From Pseudochelatococcus sp050946405 (GTDB taxonomy: Bacteria; Pseudomonadota; Alphaproteobacteria; Rhizobiales; Beijerinckiaceae), in the NCBI RefSeq assembly GCF_050946405.1, contig NZ_JBMNUS010000012.1, forward strand, positions 1 to 64,000: 64,000 nt of DNA. The letters run 5' to 3'. Every line of letters begins with the position of its first letter. The stretch's first letter is position 1. The translations under genes were made by a program, and so were the position numbers. Shown here one piece after another: positions 17,230 through 25,781 of the stretch. The notes below the pieces were generated by a model. It saw only the letters and a program-made list of their open reading frames with translations, had not been told where the DNA came from and made no database searches.

Positions 17230-19217
17230 CAAAACCATCCCTCCCGCCGCCCGAGCCAATCGGAGCGGCGCTTGCCCTGTGGGGCCTGTCCCGGCCGATG
17301 AATTTGCCCAGCCGGATCGGTGTCACCGTAAGGCGCAGCCCCGAGCTGATCCTCGAGGTCGCGCCATTTCTCGTCGGGCCATCGGTCCGCGCCCGCGATC
17401 CAGGCGGCGGCGCGGGCATAGACCCGGCAATCCAGCGCCTCGTTCCTCTCGCGCAGCTTCTGCCATTCCAGCCGGGCGAAGCCGCGCTTCGTGCGCACCG
17501 TCACCAGCTGTTCGGCCACGACCTGCTTCAGCCACTCGCTTTCGACCCATGTCGGCAGGTGGATCGTGCCGGGCGGAAAGGCTGCGCCCTCGGCGTGTTC
17601 TTCCTCAGTCGGCCGTTCCAGCCGCAGGAAGCGGTAGGTCTCGGCCTTGAAGGTCGAGACCGCCACCGTCCAGAGCCGGGCGCCGCGCCGCAGACGTTTT
17701 CCACCCTCGGTGGCATCGACGAAGGTCGGCCCGGACACCGGGCTCGAGCGGTTGAACCCCTCGACGCCCTTCACCGGTGAGACCTGCGCGAAGCCTTGCG
17801 CCCGTGACCAGGAATAGACCGCCGAGGCCTCGTAGCCGGTGTCGATGGCCAGCCGCGCGATGCGCAGATGCGCGCCGCGTTCGTGTGGCCAGGACCGATC
17901 CAGCAGCGCGGTCAGCTCCGACCAGGCGTCGTGCCGATCCGGGCCGCCCTCGATCACGACGTGATCGACGAGCCAGCTTTCCAAGCCGCGGCCCCAGGCC
18001 CAGACATCGACCTCGATCCGGTCCTTCTGCACGTCAGCCCCGGCGGTCAGGAAAAGACCGCCCGCAGGCACGGTGCCCGGTTTCCAAGCCTCGCGCCGGT
18101 CGTAGAGCCGCTGCCAGTCAGGGGCTTCCCCGGTTTCGGCCCAGGTCTCGCCCAGCGACGTGTTGACGAAGGTCTTCATCGTCTCGTCCCCGCCGGAGCG
18201 AGCCGAGAGAAAGGCTCGCACCATCGCCTCCAACCGGACCCATGGAGAGTAGATCTCGTTCAGGTGGAAGCCTGCGACGCCCGCGAAAGGCTGCTCCGCC
18301 ACCCAATGTCCTTTTGATACGGCCGCCCAACGGGTCTCGTCCCGCCACGCCGCATCGCATTCGGCGCAATGGTAGCGCGCCGTTTCGGGCCGGTGGTCGC
18401 CCTCGGGCCCCTTGCTCCAGCGCACCTGTGTCCAGGTCAGCACCTGTTCCGCCCCGCATTCTGGGCATGGCACCCAGAACCGACGCTGGTCACTTTCCTC
18501 GAAGGCCGCCTCGATCCGGCTGGTGCCCTTGTTCGTGGGCGTCGAGACCAGCACGATCTTGCGGTTCCAGAACGTTACCGTGCGTTTTCTGGCGAGGTTG
18601 ACCGGATCGCCCTCGGCGCCCGCGCTGAACGGGTAGCGGTCCACCTCGTCGCAAAGCAGCAGGCGGATCGGGCGGCTCGCCAGACCCGATGGCGCGTTCG
18701 CGCCCACGATGGTCAGATGCCCACCCGGAAACCGCTTGTGCAGGATCTTGTTGTTGCCGTCGCGCGAGCGCGGATCGGCGATCTTGCCCTGAAGGCAGGG
18801 CGTGTCACGGGCCATCGGCGAGAAGCGGTCCTTCGACCAGGTTTCCGCGTCACGCTCGGTCGGCATCACCACCATGATCGGCGCCGGATCCTGATCGATG
18901 TGATAGCCGCAGGCGTTGTTCAGCACCTCCGTCTTGCCGACCTGGGCGGAGGACATGATGACCACCGTCTCAGACGAGGCGCCCGAGATCGCCTCCATGA
19001 TCCCGCGCTGGTATTCGGCCCGGCTCGTGCGCCATTGCCCGGGTTCGGCGCTGGCCTCAGAGCTCAGCCGACGGTTCTGATCCGCCCAATCGCTGATCGT
19101 CAGTTCCGGCGGCGGGCGCAGCACCTTCAGCGCCGTCTCCACCGTCCGCTTCAGGATCGGCGAGCCCGTCAATGTCAGCGCTGGCTTCGAGTTGGACGTC
19201 TGGCTGCGCGAGATCAT
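17229..19217 (-). CDS. Terminase large subunit (GpA family)
   Basis: The packaging motor and nuclease. The frame is 662 codons. Walker A is SSAQVGKTE (89-97) and Walker B LLLCDEVD (186-193), followed by STPTNKGTSRIEAAF (motif III) and a Cys pair CPECGAEQ that with HCAECDAAW makes a zinc-knuckle-like element. The nuclease part includes FLTAGADVQKDRIEVDVWAW and IDTGYEASAVYSW. If it starts at 19217 it overlaps the small subunit by 161 bp, which is long; a GTG at codon 26 (about 19142) would shorten the overlap. Confidence 0.92.
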   Translation of the reverse strand: MISRSQTSNSKPALTLTGSPILKRTVETALKVLRPPPELTISDWADQNRRLSSEASAEPGQWRTSRAEYQRGIMEAISGASSETVVIMSSAQVGKTEVLNNACGYHIDQDPAPIMVVMPTERDAETWSKDRFSPMARDTPCLQGKIADPRSRDGNNKILHKRFPGGHLTIVGANAPSGLASRPIRLLLCDEVDRYPFSAGAEGDPVNLARKRTVTFWNRKIVLVSTPTNKGTSRIEAAFEESDQRRFWVPCPECGAEQVLTWTQVRWSKGPEGDHRPETARYHCAECDAAWRDETRWAAVSKGHWVAEQPFAGVAGFHLNEIYSPWVRLEAMVRAFLSARSGGDETMKTFVNTSLGETWAETGEAPDWQRLYDRREAWKPGTVPAGGLFLTAGADVQKDRIEVDVWAWGRGLESWLVDHVVIEGGPDRHDAWSELTALLDRSWPHERGAHLRIARLAIDTGYEASAVYSWSRAQGFAQVSPVKGVEGFNRSSPVSGPTFVDATEGGKRLRRGARLWTVAVSTFKAETYRFLRLERPTEEEHAEGAAFPPGTIHLPTWVESEWLKQVVAEQLVTVRTKRGFARLEWQKLRERNEALDCRVYARAAAWIAGADRWPDEKWRDLEDQLGAAPYGDTDPAGQIHRPGQAPQGKRRSDWLGRREGWF

Positions 19218-19653
19218 CGAGCACCTCGCGGATGGTCGTTCGGATCAGGTTCCGGGTGTCTCCGACGGTTGATAGTTCAAAAACTTGCGGCGCCAACCGG
19301 TCGGGCAGCGCGAGCAAGCGGGTGCGCAGAAGCGCAAGGACGGCGATCCAGGCGGCCTCGATCTCTTCGGCCGCAATCAGCGCGCCGCGCTTTTCTTCGG
19401 CCTCCATCTCGGCGAGATCAGCCCGCGCCCGAATGAAGCGCGCCCGCTCGGCCGCGTAATCCGGCGCACCGGCCTGCGCCTTTATGGCCTGATCGCGCAG
19501 GTAGCGGACATAGCCGCGCACTGAGCCGATCAGGTCGTACTGGCCGCGCTCGGCTTTCGGGATCACGCCTTCGCGGCTCAGCTGCTGGACCCGGCGCTCC
19601 GAGAGATCGAGAAGCCGCGCGATCACGCCGATGGGTTGCGTGGCTGACGACAT
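19057..19653 (-). CDS. Terminase small subunit (Nu1-like)
   Basis: A 198-aa DNA-recognition subunit. The N-terminal winged helix-turn-helix reads VIARLLDLSERRVQQLSREG, as in lambda Nu1, then a central helical segment (YAAERARFIRARADLAEMEA) mediates assembly. The last 35 residues are an Asp/Gly/Ala-rich tail encoded in the region shared with the large subunit. It is the first gene of the leftward late operon; promoters should lie in 19654-19768. Confidence 0.85.
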   Translation of the reverse strand: MSSATQPIGVIARLLDLSERRVQQLSREGVIPKAERGQYDLIGSVRGYVRYLRDQAIKAQAGAPDYAAERARFIRARADLAEMEAEEKRGALIAAEEIEAAWIAVLALLRTRLLALPDRLAPQVFELSTVGDTRNLIRTTIREVLDDLAQPDVQLEASADIDGLADPEADGGDGAEGAAPAAGTDDQRLGGSEPSAEL

Positions 19654-19768
19654 GAGATGATCCGCGCGCTCCGATTAAAGCCATGTAATTGCTGCGATTA
19701 TACTGGATGATGTGCCCCGGCAGAGCGAAGCTGATCCTGCGAAAACGATGCACCCCACGGAGCCTGCC

Positions 19769-19951
19769 ATGACCCTCGCCGAACGTTACAACCTTGAAGC
19801 CGCCCGCCTGCTTCCGCACATCGCGGCCGACCTTCGGGTCGATCCGGCCATCACCCGCGCGACCGAGATCGACGAGATCGTCTTCCGGCGCGGCGAGTTT
19901 CTGGGAGGCATGGCCTGCGCGATCCTCGCGATGATCGAGCAGAAGAACTGA
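19769..19951 (+). CDS. Small hypothetical protein of the rightward block
   Basis: A 60-aa protein (TLAERYNLEAARLLPHIAAD ...), helical and mildly acidic, with no recognised domain. The ATG at 19769 has a CGGAG site. The frame is open from 19712, but the upstream part looks non-coding. It starts a short plus-strand block divergent from terminase; such triplets with a DUF3489 gene recur in alphaproteobacteria. Confidence 0.65.
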   Translation: MTLAERYNLEAARLLPHIAADLRVDPAITRATEIDEIVFRRGEFLGGMACAILAMIEQKN

Positions 19952-19960
19952 GGGGGCAGG

Positions 19961-20212
19961 ATGATGACCGAGCGCCACCAACTCCGCGCCGAAAAGGCCC
20001 GCACGAACCAAGAAGCCGCACTGGCCCCCTTCATTGAAAAGAAGGCCGAGATCGACGCGATGCTCGCCCGCCTGCAGAGGCTGAGCGATGACCACTTCAA
20101 CGCCCACCCCGACGAGATCAACTGGGGCCACGTCGGCACCCTTGAACACTACGCAAGCCTGATTAAGCGTATCACCGACAGCGCGTTCGGCGAAGGCGAA
20201 TTCGCAGACTGA
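19961..20212 (+). CDS. Small coiled-coil hypothetical protein
   Basis: An 83-aa protein with a strongly helical, charged N-terminal half (RHQLRAEKARTNQEAALAPF, FIEKKAEIDAMLARLQRLS) that could form a coiled coil. Two adjacent ATGs (19961, 19964) follow a GGGGGCAGG site. It lies 9 bp after the preceding small gene and is probably co-transcribed. Function unknown. Confidence 0.65.
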   Translation: MMTERHQLRAEKARTNQEAALAPFIEKKAEIDAMLARLQRLSDDHFNAHPDEINWGHVGTLEHYASLIKRITDSAFGEGEFAD

Positions 20213-20270
20213 CCTCTGGCATCGCCGGACCTTTGCCGTGCGCGGGCGCGGCTTGGGGTCGTATAAGGGA

Positions 20271-20285
20271 TCGCGACGGTCGCGA
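20271..20285. repeat. Palindrome upstream of the DUF3489 gene
   Basis: TCGCGACGGTCGCGA is a perfect 7-bp inverted repeat around one base, 21 bp before the DUF3489 start. It could be an operator or an mRNA hairpin near the ribosome site. Confidence 0.45.
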
Positions 20286-20306
20286 CCCGAATACGGAGAC
20301 GACCCC

Positions 20307-20816
20307 ATGACCCAGCTTTCCGATACCCAAGCCATCATCCTCAGCGCCGCCGCACAGCGGCCCGAGCACATCGCCCTGCCGCTGCCCGAGAGCCTACGGG
20401 GCGGTGCCGCCGCCAAGGTGATCGGCGCGATGCTCGCCAAGGGCTTGCTCGAAGAGGCCGAGGCGGACATGCGCAAGGGCGAACCCGTTTGGCGCGAGAC
20501 CGGCGACGGCCACGGCGTCACGCTGGTTGCTACCAACGCGGGCCTTGCCGCTATCGGCATCGAACCGGACACCGCCGCTGCCCCCGAACCCGCGCCCAAG
20601 ACGCGCACGCCTCGCGAGGGCACCAAGCAGGCCACGCTGATCGCCATGCTGCGCGCGCCGGATGGCGCGACCATCGAGGAGATCATGGCCGCGACGGGCT
20701 GGCAGTCGCATACGGTGCGCGGCGCGATGGCCGGGGCGCTGAAGAAGAAGCTCGGGCTCGAGGTGACCTCGGAGAAGATCGAGGGACGTGGGAGGGTGTA
20801 CAAAATGAACAACTAA
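20307..20816 (+). CDS. DUF3489 protein with C-terminal winged helix
   Basis: A 169-aa protein. The C-terminal half, TKQATLIAMLRAPDGATIEE then GWQSHTVRGAMAGALKKKLG, is the DUF3489 helix-turn-helix domain, and an Ala/Pro-rich linker (PDTAAAPEPAPKTRTP) separates it from the N-terminal part. Likely a DNA-binding regulator; target not known. The ATG at 20307 follows CGGAGACG. Confidence 0.8.
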   Translation: MTQLSDTQAIILSAAAQRPEHIALPLPESLRGGAAAKVIGAMLAKGLLEEAEADMRKGEPVWRETGDGHGVTLVATNAGLAAIGIEPDTAAAPEPAPKTRTPREGTKQATLIAMLRAPDGATIEEIMAATGWQSHTVRGAMAGALKKKLGLEVTSEKIEGRGRVYKMNN

Positions 20817-20866
20817 GTGCCTGCATTCCCTGCATGCTTTGACTATGCTGCTTTGCGGAGGACCAC

Positions 20867-21712
20867 ATGGATTTTGTTGACACGCAAAGCAGCACGGTAG
20901 TTTTTGGTTTCGACTCGGCGTGGACCGACGCCCCGAAGGCGCCGGGCGCGATCTGCGCTGTGGCGTTTGATCAACGGGGGCAAGTTCAGTTTTACGAACC
21001 TCGGCTTGTCTCGTTTGCGGAGGCTCTCGCCTACATTAAGGAGCTCCGCAAAGATTTCGTTGTCAGCCTTGTCGCGCTCGATCAGCCAACTGTTGTTCCC
21101 AACGCATCTGGCGGGCGCCCGGTCGACAAAGTCGCGGCCTCATTGGTCTCGTTCGTTGGTGGGGGCGCCCAAATGGCCAATCGCAGTAAGGTCGGCATGT
21201 TCTGCGACGACTCACCAATTTGGTCGTTCATTTCCGGTCTCGATGCGACGGAAGATCCTATTCAGGCGCGCACAGCGTCTAGTGGCCACTTCCTCATCGA
21301 AGTATTCCCCGCGCTGGCTTTGCCAGCGCTCGACGAGCGCTTTGCTCAGCGGCTCCGCGCTCCGAAATATAATCCGCAGAACCGGAAGAAATTCCGCTTG
21401 GAAGACTGGCAGGCAGTGGCGCGCGCGGTCAAGCGTTCAGCCGAGTGGTTCAACGTGCCGGGCCTTGCCGAATGGGCCGATCATATGCGGAATGTCGCTC
21501 AGCCTCGGAAGTCCGATCAGGACAAGCTCGACGCTGCCATCTGCGTGCTGATTGGTCTCTACTGGCGAACGGGTCCCATTGCCCATTCGGCAATGCTGGG
21601 AGACGTTGACCAAGGCTACATGGTCACGCCGATCTCAGACGAGACGTGGCCCCGCCTCCGGGAGGCAGCAATCCGGCGCGGTGTGCCGACGTCACAGGTT
21701 GCTGATCCCTAG
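20867..21712 (+). CDS. DUF429 (RNase H-fold) nuclease-like protein
   Basis: A 281-aa DUF429 protein. The strand VVFGFDSAWTDAPKAPGAIC carries the first acidic residue of an RNase H-like fold, VSLVALDQPTVVPN the second, and KSDQDKLDAAICVLIGLYW the C-terminal acidic helix. Codon use is less GC-rich than in the neighbouring phage genes, which suggests a later acquisition (moron). It ends in CTAG, a palindrome that also supplies the stop of the convergent DUF7220 gene. Biochemical role unproven. Confidence 0.78.
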   Translation: MDFVDTQSSTVVFGFDSAWTDAPKAPGAICAVAFDQRGQVQFYEPRLVSFAEALAYIKELRKDFVVSLVALDQPTVVPNASGGRPVDKVAASLVSFVGGGAQMANRSKVGMFCDDSPIWSFISGLDATEDPIQARTASSGHFLIEVFPALALPALDERFAQRLRAPKYNPQNRKKFRLEDWQAVARAVKRSAEWFNVPGLAEWADHMRNVAQPRKSDQDKLDAAICVLIGLYWRTGPIAHSAMLGDVDQGYMVTPISDETWPRLREAAIRRGVPTSQVADP

Positions 21713-21927
21713 CTATTAACTCGGAGCGCCTCGAACATCCGTCGCAGGACGTAGGACCGCACGATGCTCACCACGGTGAACACCGCCCCCATCTTCAGGT
21801 TCTGCGCTAGCGTTGTGTGCAGTCCGAAGATCGGGAAGATCAGGATCTGCGTGATGACCGCGACGCCGTAGCCCACGATCACGTTGGCGACGGACTCCAC
21901 CAGTGACATGAGGCGCGACTGTTTCAT
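21709..21927 (-). CDS. DUF7220-type small membrane protein
   Basis: A 72-aa protein with two membrane segments (VANVIVGYGVAVITQILIFP; MGAVFTVVSIVRSYVLR) and a family-like ending RRMFEALRV. It is convergent with DUF429, sharing the CTAG stop, and begins 9 bp after the methyltransferase stop on the minus strand. Role unknown; common in alphaproteobacterial prophage early operons. Confidence 0.7.
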   Translation of the reverse strand: MKQSRLMSLVESVANVIVGYGVAVITQILIFPIFGLHTTLAQNLKMGAVFTVVSIVRSYVLRRMFEALRVNS

Positions 21928-21936
21928 GCCTCCACC

Positions 21937-23118
21937 TCATTCATCGGCCAGTAGTTCAGCCGCGAGAGTTCGCAGCGCATGCGCCACAACCAGGGGGACC
22001 ACGCCGTTGCCACAGAGGCGAAGCCGGTCCACCCGGTGGGCCAGCCCATCAGCGCCTCGACGAACAGCGGGTTCAAGGTCCGGCGCACATCGGAGGAATT
22101 CGGCCCAGCCGTCGGCGTCACCAGGACCTGGCGGCCAAGCAGGCCGTTCACCGGGGTATTCGCCAGCGTCGTCGCGCCATCCTTGTGATCCCGCGCCGTC
22201 GGCGTCATCCACATCTGACTGGCATGGGTGAGGTCCGCCGTCCGGCGGTTGCCGGCGCTCGGCTTGTTGCCGTCCGTTGCCATCGGGGTCGGCCAATCCC
22301 GCGCCATCCGGTCCAAACCTTTCTCGTCGCGCCTGTCGCCGCCCCGACTCCGAAAGCTGTCGGTCTGCGGCGTCGGCCACATTGCAGCCGTCGTCGCGAG
22401 GTTCATCCCGTGCTGACCCGCGGCCTGTGACGGCGTCGGCTTCGTCTGCCGGTTCTCGTTGGCGCTGGCCCTCGGCGTCGGCCAGAGCCGCAGCAGTTCC
22501 GTCCGGTTCCCGCCACTCGACCGGGTGCCAGAGCAGGCGCGCGGGGTCGGCCAGGTCATCCCCCTCGCGGATCGCGAGGATGAACAGCCGTTCGCGTTTG
22601 TGAGGCGCGCCGACCTCCGCCGCCGTGAAGAGGCCTGCCGCAAGGCGGTAGCCCATGCCGACCAGTCCGCTGGCGACTTCGGGGAAGCCGAGGCGGAGAT
22701 GATGGGCGACATTTTCAAGGAAAACGAAGGGTGGTTCGACCTCGGCGATGATGCGGGCGACATGGGGCCAGAGGTGGCGCGGGTCGTCCGCGCCCCGGCG
22801 CTTGCCCGCGACGGAGAACGGCTGGCACGGATAGCCCGCAGTGACGATGTCCACCGCGCCGCGCCACGGGCGGCCGTCGAATGTTCCAACGTCGTCCCAG
22901 ACAACAGCCTGATCCAGGGCCGCGTCTTCCATCCGCGCCACGAGAGTGGCTGCGGCGAAGGTTTCCCGTTCGACATGGCCCACAGTTCGATATCCGGGCA
23001 AGGCGATGGTGAGTCCGAGGTCGATGCCACCGGCGCCGGAACAGAGCGAGAGGCCGAAGAGGCATGCGTCGCCTGTTCCGTCAGGCAGGCCTGCGGAAGG
23101 TAAAGCCAGATCATCCAT
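21937..23118 (-). CDS. C5-cytosine DNA methyltransferase (phage)
   Basis: A 393-aa enzyme that transfers methyl from S-adenosylmethionine to cytosine C5. Motif I is SLCSGAGGIDLGL, motif IV GYPCQPFSVAGK with the catalytic Cys, motif VI FVFLENV, motif VIII KRERLFIL, and motif X GNGVVPLVVAHAL. The middle is a variable, Asp/Ala/Gly-rich target-recognition region. No restriction partner is beside it, so protection of phage DNA against host enzymes is likely. A second same-strand frame (21924-23162) stays open across the whole gene; see findings. Confidence 0.9.
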   Translation of the reverse strand: MDDLALPSAGLPDGTGDACLFGLSLCSGAGGIDLGLTIALPGYRTVGHVERETFAAATLVARMEDAALDQAVVWDDVGTFDGRPWRGAVDIVTAGYPCQPFSVAGKRRGADDPRHLWPHVARIIAEVEPPFVFLENVAHHLRLGFPEVASGLVGMGYRLAAGLFTAAEVGAPHKRERLFILAIREGDDLADPARLLWHPVEWREPDGTAAALADAEGQRQREPADEADAVTGRGSARDEPRDDGCNVADAADRQLSESGRRQARRERFGPDGAGLADPDGNGRQQAERRQPPDGGPHPCQSDVDDADGAGSQGWRDDAGEYPGERPAWPPGPGDADGWAEFLRCAPDLEPAVRRGADGLAHRVDRLRLCGNGVVPLVVAHALRTLAAELLADE

Positions 23119-23121
23119 CCC

Positions 23122-24348
23122 TCAGCGGTCTTTGGTCTTGAGGTCGTCGTAGGACGTTCCATCCCCGTCGAGGACGGCCTGCTTCCCGGTGAATTTCTGC
23201 CAGCGCTGGACGGCTACATCGACGTAAGCCGGGTTTAGTTCGATGCCGTGACAGACGCGGCCCGTGGTCTCGGCCGCGATCAGCGTGGTGCCCGATCCCA
23301 TGAAGGGCTCGTAGATGGCCTGACCCGGGCTCGAATTGTTGAGGATCGGCCGGCGCATACATTCCACGGGCTTCTGGGTGCCGTGGACGGTCTTTTCGTC
23401 CTGATCCTTGCCCGAGATATGCCAGAGCGTCGTCTGCTTGCGGTCGCCCGCCCAATGGCCCTTGCCGGATTTGCGCACGGCATACCAGGCGGGCTCGTGC
23501 TGCCAGTGATAGTCGCCCCGGCTCAGAACGAGCCGCTCCTTGGCCCAGATGATCTGGGACCGTATCGTGAAGCCCGCGACCTCGAGGCTTTCCGCCACGG
23601 TCGCCGCGTGCAGCGCGCCGTGCCAGACATAGGCGACATCGCCGGGGAACAGCGCCCAAGCCTCGCGCCAGTCGGCGCGATCATCGTTCAGCACCTTGCC
23701 GGTGCGCTTGGTCTTGGCCGCCCCCGCCTGGTTGCGCCAGCCCGGGTCATACTCGACGCCGTAGGGCGGATCGGTGACCATCAGGAGCGGCTTCACCGGG
23801 CCGAGCAGCCGCTCGACATCCGTGGCGACCGTGCTGTCACCGCAAAGAAGCCGGTGGTGCCCCAGAAGCCAGAGATCGCCGGGACGGCTGATCGGCTCCT
23901 CCGGGGTTTCCGGGATCTCGTCTTCGCCTTCCTGCGGACCGGTGCCCGCATCGAGGCTCGACATCAACGCGTTCACCTCGTCCTCGGTGAAGCCGGTCAG
24001 GCCGAGGTCGAAATCCGCCTCGAGCAGGTCCGCAAGTTCGAGGTTCAGGAGGTCTTTGTCCCATTCGGCATTCTCGCCCGAACGGTTGTCCATGATCCAG
24101 AACGCGCGGGCCTGCGAGGCGGTCAGACCCCTGGCGACATGCACCGGCGCAGTCTTGAAGCCGAGCTTGCGCGCAGCCTCCAGCCTTGTGTGCCCGGCCA
24201 GCACGACCATCGCCTCGTCCACGACGATAGGTTGGCGCCAGCCGAACTCCTGGATCGAGGCCGCGACCGTGGCAATGGCCTGCTCGTTGCGCCGGGGATT
24301 GCGCGCATAGGGAATGATCTGCTCGAGCGGCAGGTCGACGACGTCCAT
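23122..24348 (-). CDS. ParB-domain / DNA methyltransferase fusion
   Basis: A 408-aa protein with an N-terminal ParB/Srx-like domain (IPYARNPRRNEQAIATVAAS; VLAGHTRLEAARKLG, about 10-90) followed by a beta-class amino-methyltransferase: motif IV TDPPYGVEYD, then motif I EPFMGSGTTLIAAE near the C-terminus. DPPY indicates N6-adenine or N4-cytosine methylation. Such fusions are frequent phage antirestriction methylases. The ATG at 24348 has an AAGGAC site; the frame is open 99 bp further. Confidence 0.9.
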   Translation of the reverse strand: MDVVDLPLEQIIPYARNPRRNEQAIATVAASIQEFGWRQPIVVDEAMVVLAGHTRLEAARKLGFKTAPVHVARGLTASQARAFWIMDNRSGENAEWDKDLLNLELADLLEADFDLGLTGFTEDEVNALMSSLDAGTGPQEGEDEIPETPEEPISRPGDLWLLGHHRLLCGDSTVATDVERLLGPVKPLLMVTDPPYGVEYDPGWRNQAGAAKTKRTGKVLNDDRADWREAWALFPGDVAYVWHGALHAATVAESLEVAGFTIRSQIIWAKERLVLSRGDYHWQHEPAWYAVRKSGKGHWAGDRKQTTLWHISGKDQDEKTVHGTQKPVECMRRPILNNSSPGQAIYEPFMGSGTTLIAAETTGRVCHGIELNPAYVDVAVQRWQKFTGKQAVLDGDGTSYDDLKTKDR

Positions 24349-24719
24349 GGGATTGTCCTTGGGGTGCCGGGCGGCGAAATGGGGGGCGTGAACCGAAATG
24401 CCCCCGCAGGGCCGTTTCGGTTCAGGCATGGGGTGTCGGGCCGTCAAACCCTTCGCTCGTTACCGCGTAGGCCCAAGCGAAACGAAACGGGTGTTTTTCG
24501 GGGTGTCACTGGGAAACCCTCGCGCTTCGCCCGCCCGTATAGGATGGACGCCGGGAAGGACCCGCCGATTTCAGGGAAATGCGCTCCGCTGCGGCCCTGC
24601 TGTCGCGGGTCCGCGCGAACGGAAACGGGGAGAGCCGTCTTCCGACGCACTCTCCCCATCATATCCTTCAGATAGCACGGAAATGTTGCAGCTGTCGAAG
24701 ACCAAAGTGTTGCAACACT
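24349..24719. other. Non-coding gap with hairpin upstream of the ParB-methyltransferase
   Basis: No gene is seen. GAACCGAAA (24390-24398) and TTTCGGTTC (24415-24423) form a 9-bp inverted repeat 42 bp before the methyltransferase start, plausible as a 5' leader hairpin. The rest is GC-rich without recognisable structure apart from the palindrome at 24705. Confidence 0.5.
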
Positions 24720-24720
24720 T
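24705..24720. repeat. Perfect 16-bp palindrome AAGTGTTGCAACACTT
   Basis: A perfect palindrome that ends at the last base of the DUF6362 stop codon. TGTTGCA occurs again 21 bp upstream (24684-24690). It may be a protein-binding operator between the DUF6362 and methyltransferase units or a hairpin at the transcript end. Confidence 0.5.
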
Positions 24721-25106
24721 CATGCGGCCGCAGCATTCAGCCGCGCGGCGATCTTGGTGAGCGCGAGCTTGTGCTGGCGCCATGCGGTGCTGCGGTCGAC
24801 GCCCAGTTCGTGAGTGATCTGCTTCCACGGCCGACGGGCAGCGCGCCACCAGATCAGGCGGCGTTCACTCTCGCCGAGCCAGAGCACCCAGTCGAAGGTC
24901 TGCTCGAGCCGCGAGATCGCGGCGGCCGAGGGCCAAACCCGCATCGGTTCAGGCTCCATGGCGAGGATCTCGCGCTCGGTGCGGATGACCTGCGGCCAGG
25001 CGTTGAAATGGCCCTGCACCTTCACCGGCGGCAACTTGCGCAGGGTGCGGAACGCCTCCTCGAAATGATCGGCGACGCAGTCGGCGGTCCAGATGTGCTC
25101 AACCAT
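24720..25106 (-). CDS. DUF6362 sigma-like HTH protein
   Basis: A 128-aa protein (VEHIWTADCVADHFEEAFRT ...) with a C-terminal helix-turn-helix similar to sigma region 4: ESERRLIWWRAARRPWKQIT followed by HELGVDRSTAWRQHKLALTK. Position at the end of the early operon, before the methylases, fits a middle or late gene activator of the phage. The ATG at 25106 overlaps the preceding gene by 8 bp. Confidence 0.72.
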   Translation of the reverse strand: MVEHIWTADCVADHFEEAFRTLRKLPPVKVQGHFNAWPQVIRTEREILAMEPEPMRVWPSAAAISRLEQTFDWVLWLGESERRLIWWRAARRPWKQITHELGVDRSTAWRQHKLALTKIAARLNAAAA

Positions 25107-25296
25107 GGTGCAGATCCTCGGCCGGGCGCGGACCATAGAGCCGCGTGCCCAGCTGCTCGACGAGTTCACGCTCGGGCCAGGTCAGGCGCTGGTCATCCAC
25201 GCTGACCGCCAGCACGCCTTGTTCGCGCCAGCCGTCGCGCTTCACCTCATCGGGCGACCGGCGCTGGCCGCCATAGCCCTTGGGATGGAATCTCAT
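25099..25296 (-). CDS. Small hypothetical phage protein
   Basis: A 65-aa basic protein (RFHPKGYGGQRRSPDEVKRD ...) with a strand-rich middle (GVLAVSVDDQRLTWPERELV). No family recognised. It overlaps the RuvC-like gene by 4 bp and DUF6362 by 8 bp, so it is read as part of the same operon. Confidence 0.6.
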   Translation of the reverse strand: MRFHPKGYGGQRRSPDEVKRDGWREQGVLAVSVDDQRLTWPERELVEQLGTRLYGPRPAEDLHHG

Positions 25297-25781
25297 GCCG
25301 CACCTCCAATGGCATCGATGGCCCAGAGCAGGATGGCGATAGCATCGGCCTCGTTGTCGTCTTCGGGGCTGAAGCCCTTCGCGCGGGCCGCAGCGATCAT
25401 GGCCTGCTTGGGCGCGTTGCCCTTGCCGGTAGCGTGGCGCTTGATCGTGCCCACCGGCACCCCCTCGTAGGGCACACCGCGCAGCTCGCCCCAGCTGGTG
25501 AGCGAGGCCATCAGCCCGCCATAGACATGGGCCGCGTCGGTTCCGGCGTGGCGGCGGACCTCCTCGAACCAGATCGCGGCGATGGGCCCCGACAGGCGGT
25601 CCAGTTCGGTCAGCCAGTTGGTGAAACGCAGATAGCGCATGCCACCGCCGTCATAGCGCCCGGGCCGGAAGCTGGCGGTGCCGCTGATGATGAGCCCGTC
25701 GTGGCTGCGCAAGGCCCAGCCGGTGGTGGTGCCGAGATCGAGCGCCAGGATGCAGCGCGGGTATTCGTTGGATTGGGTCAT
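25293..25781 (-). CDS. RuvC-like Holliday junction nuclease
   Basis: A 162-aa RNase H-fold nuclease: first strand CILALDLGTTTGWAL with Asp, IAAIWFEEVRRHAG with Glu, and the C-terminal DDNEADAIAILLWA with the last Asp pair, the RuvC acidic set. It should resolve branched DNA during phage replication or packaging. The ATG at 25781 has an AGGAGG site. Confidence 0.82.
   Translation of the reverse strand: MTQSNEYPRCILALDLGTTTGWALRSHDGLIISGTASFRPGRYDGGGMRYLRFTNWLTELDRLSGPIAAIWFEEVRRHAGTDAAHVYGGLMASLTSWGELRGVPYEGVPVGTIKRHATGKGNAPKQAMIAAARAKGFSPEDDNEADAIAILLWAIDAIGGAA

Noticed and set aside
69..19653. Gene transfer agent rather than phage
   Set aside because: Lambda-type GpA terminase, holin-lysin set, own replication genes and ParDE insert do not fit the domesticated GTA cluster.
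19418..20812. 464-codon minus-strand frame opposite the DUF3489 block
   Set aside because: It covers both terminase sequence and three plus-strand genes with good ribosome sites and domains, so it is a shadow.
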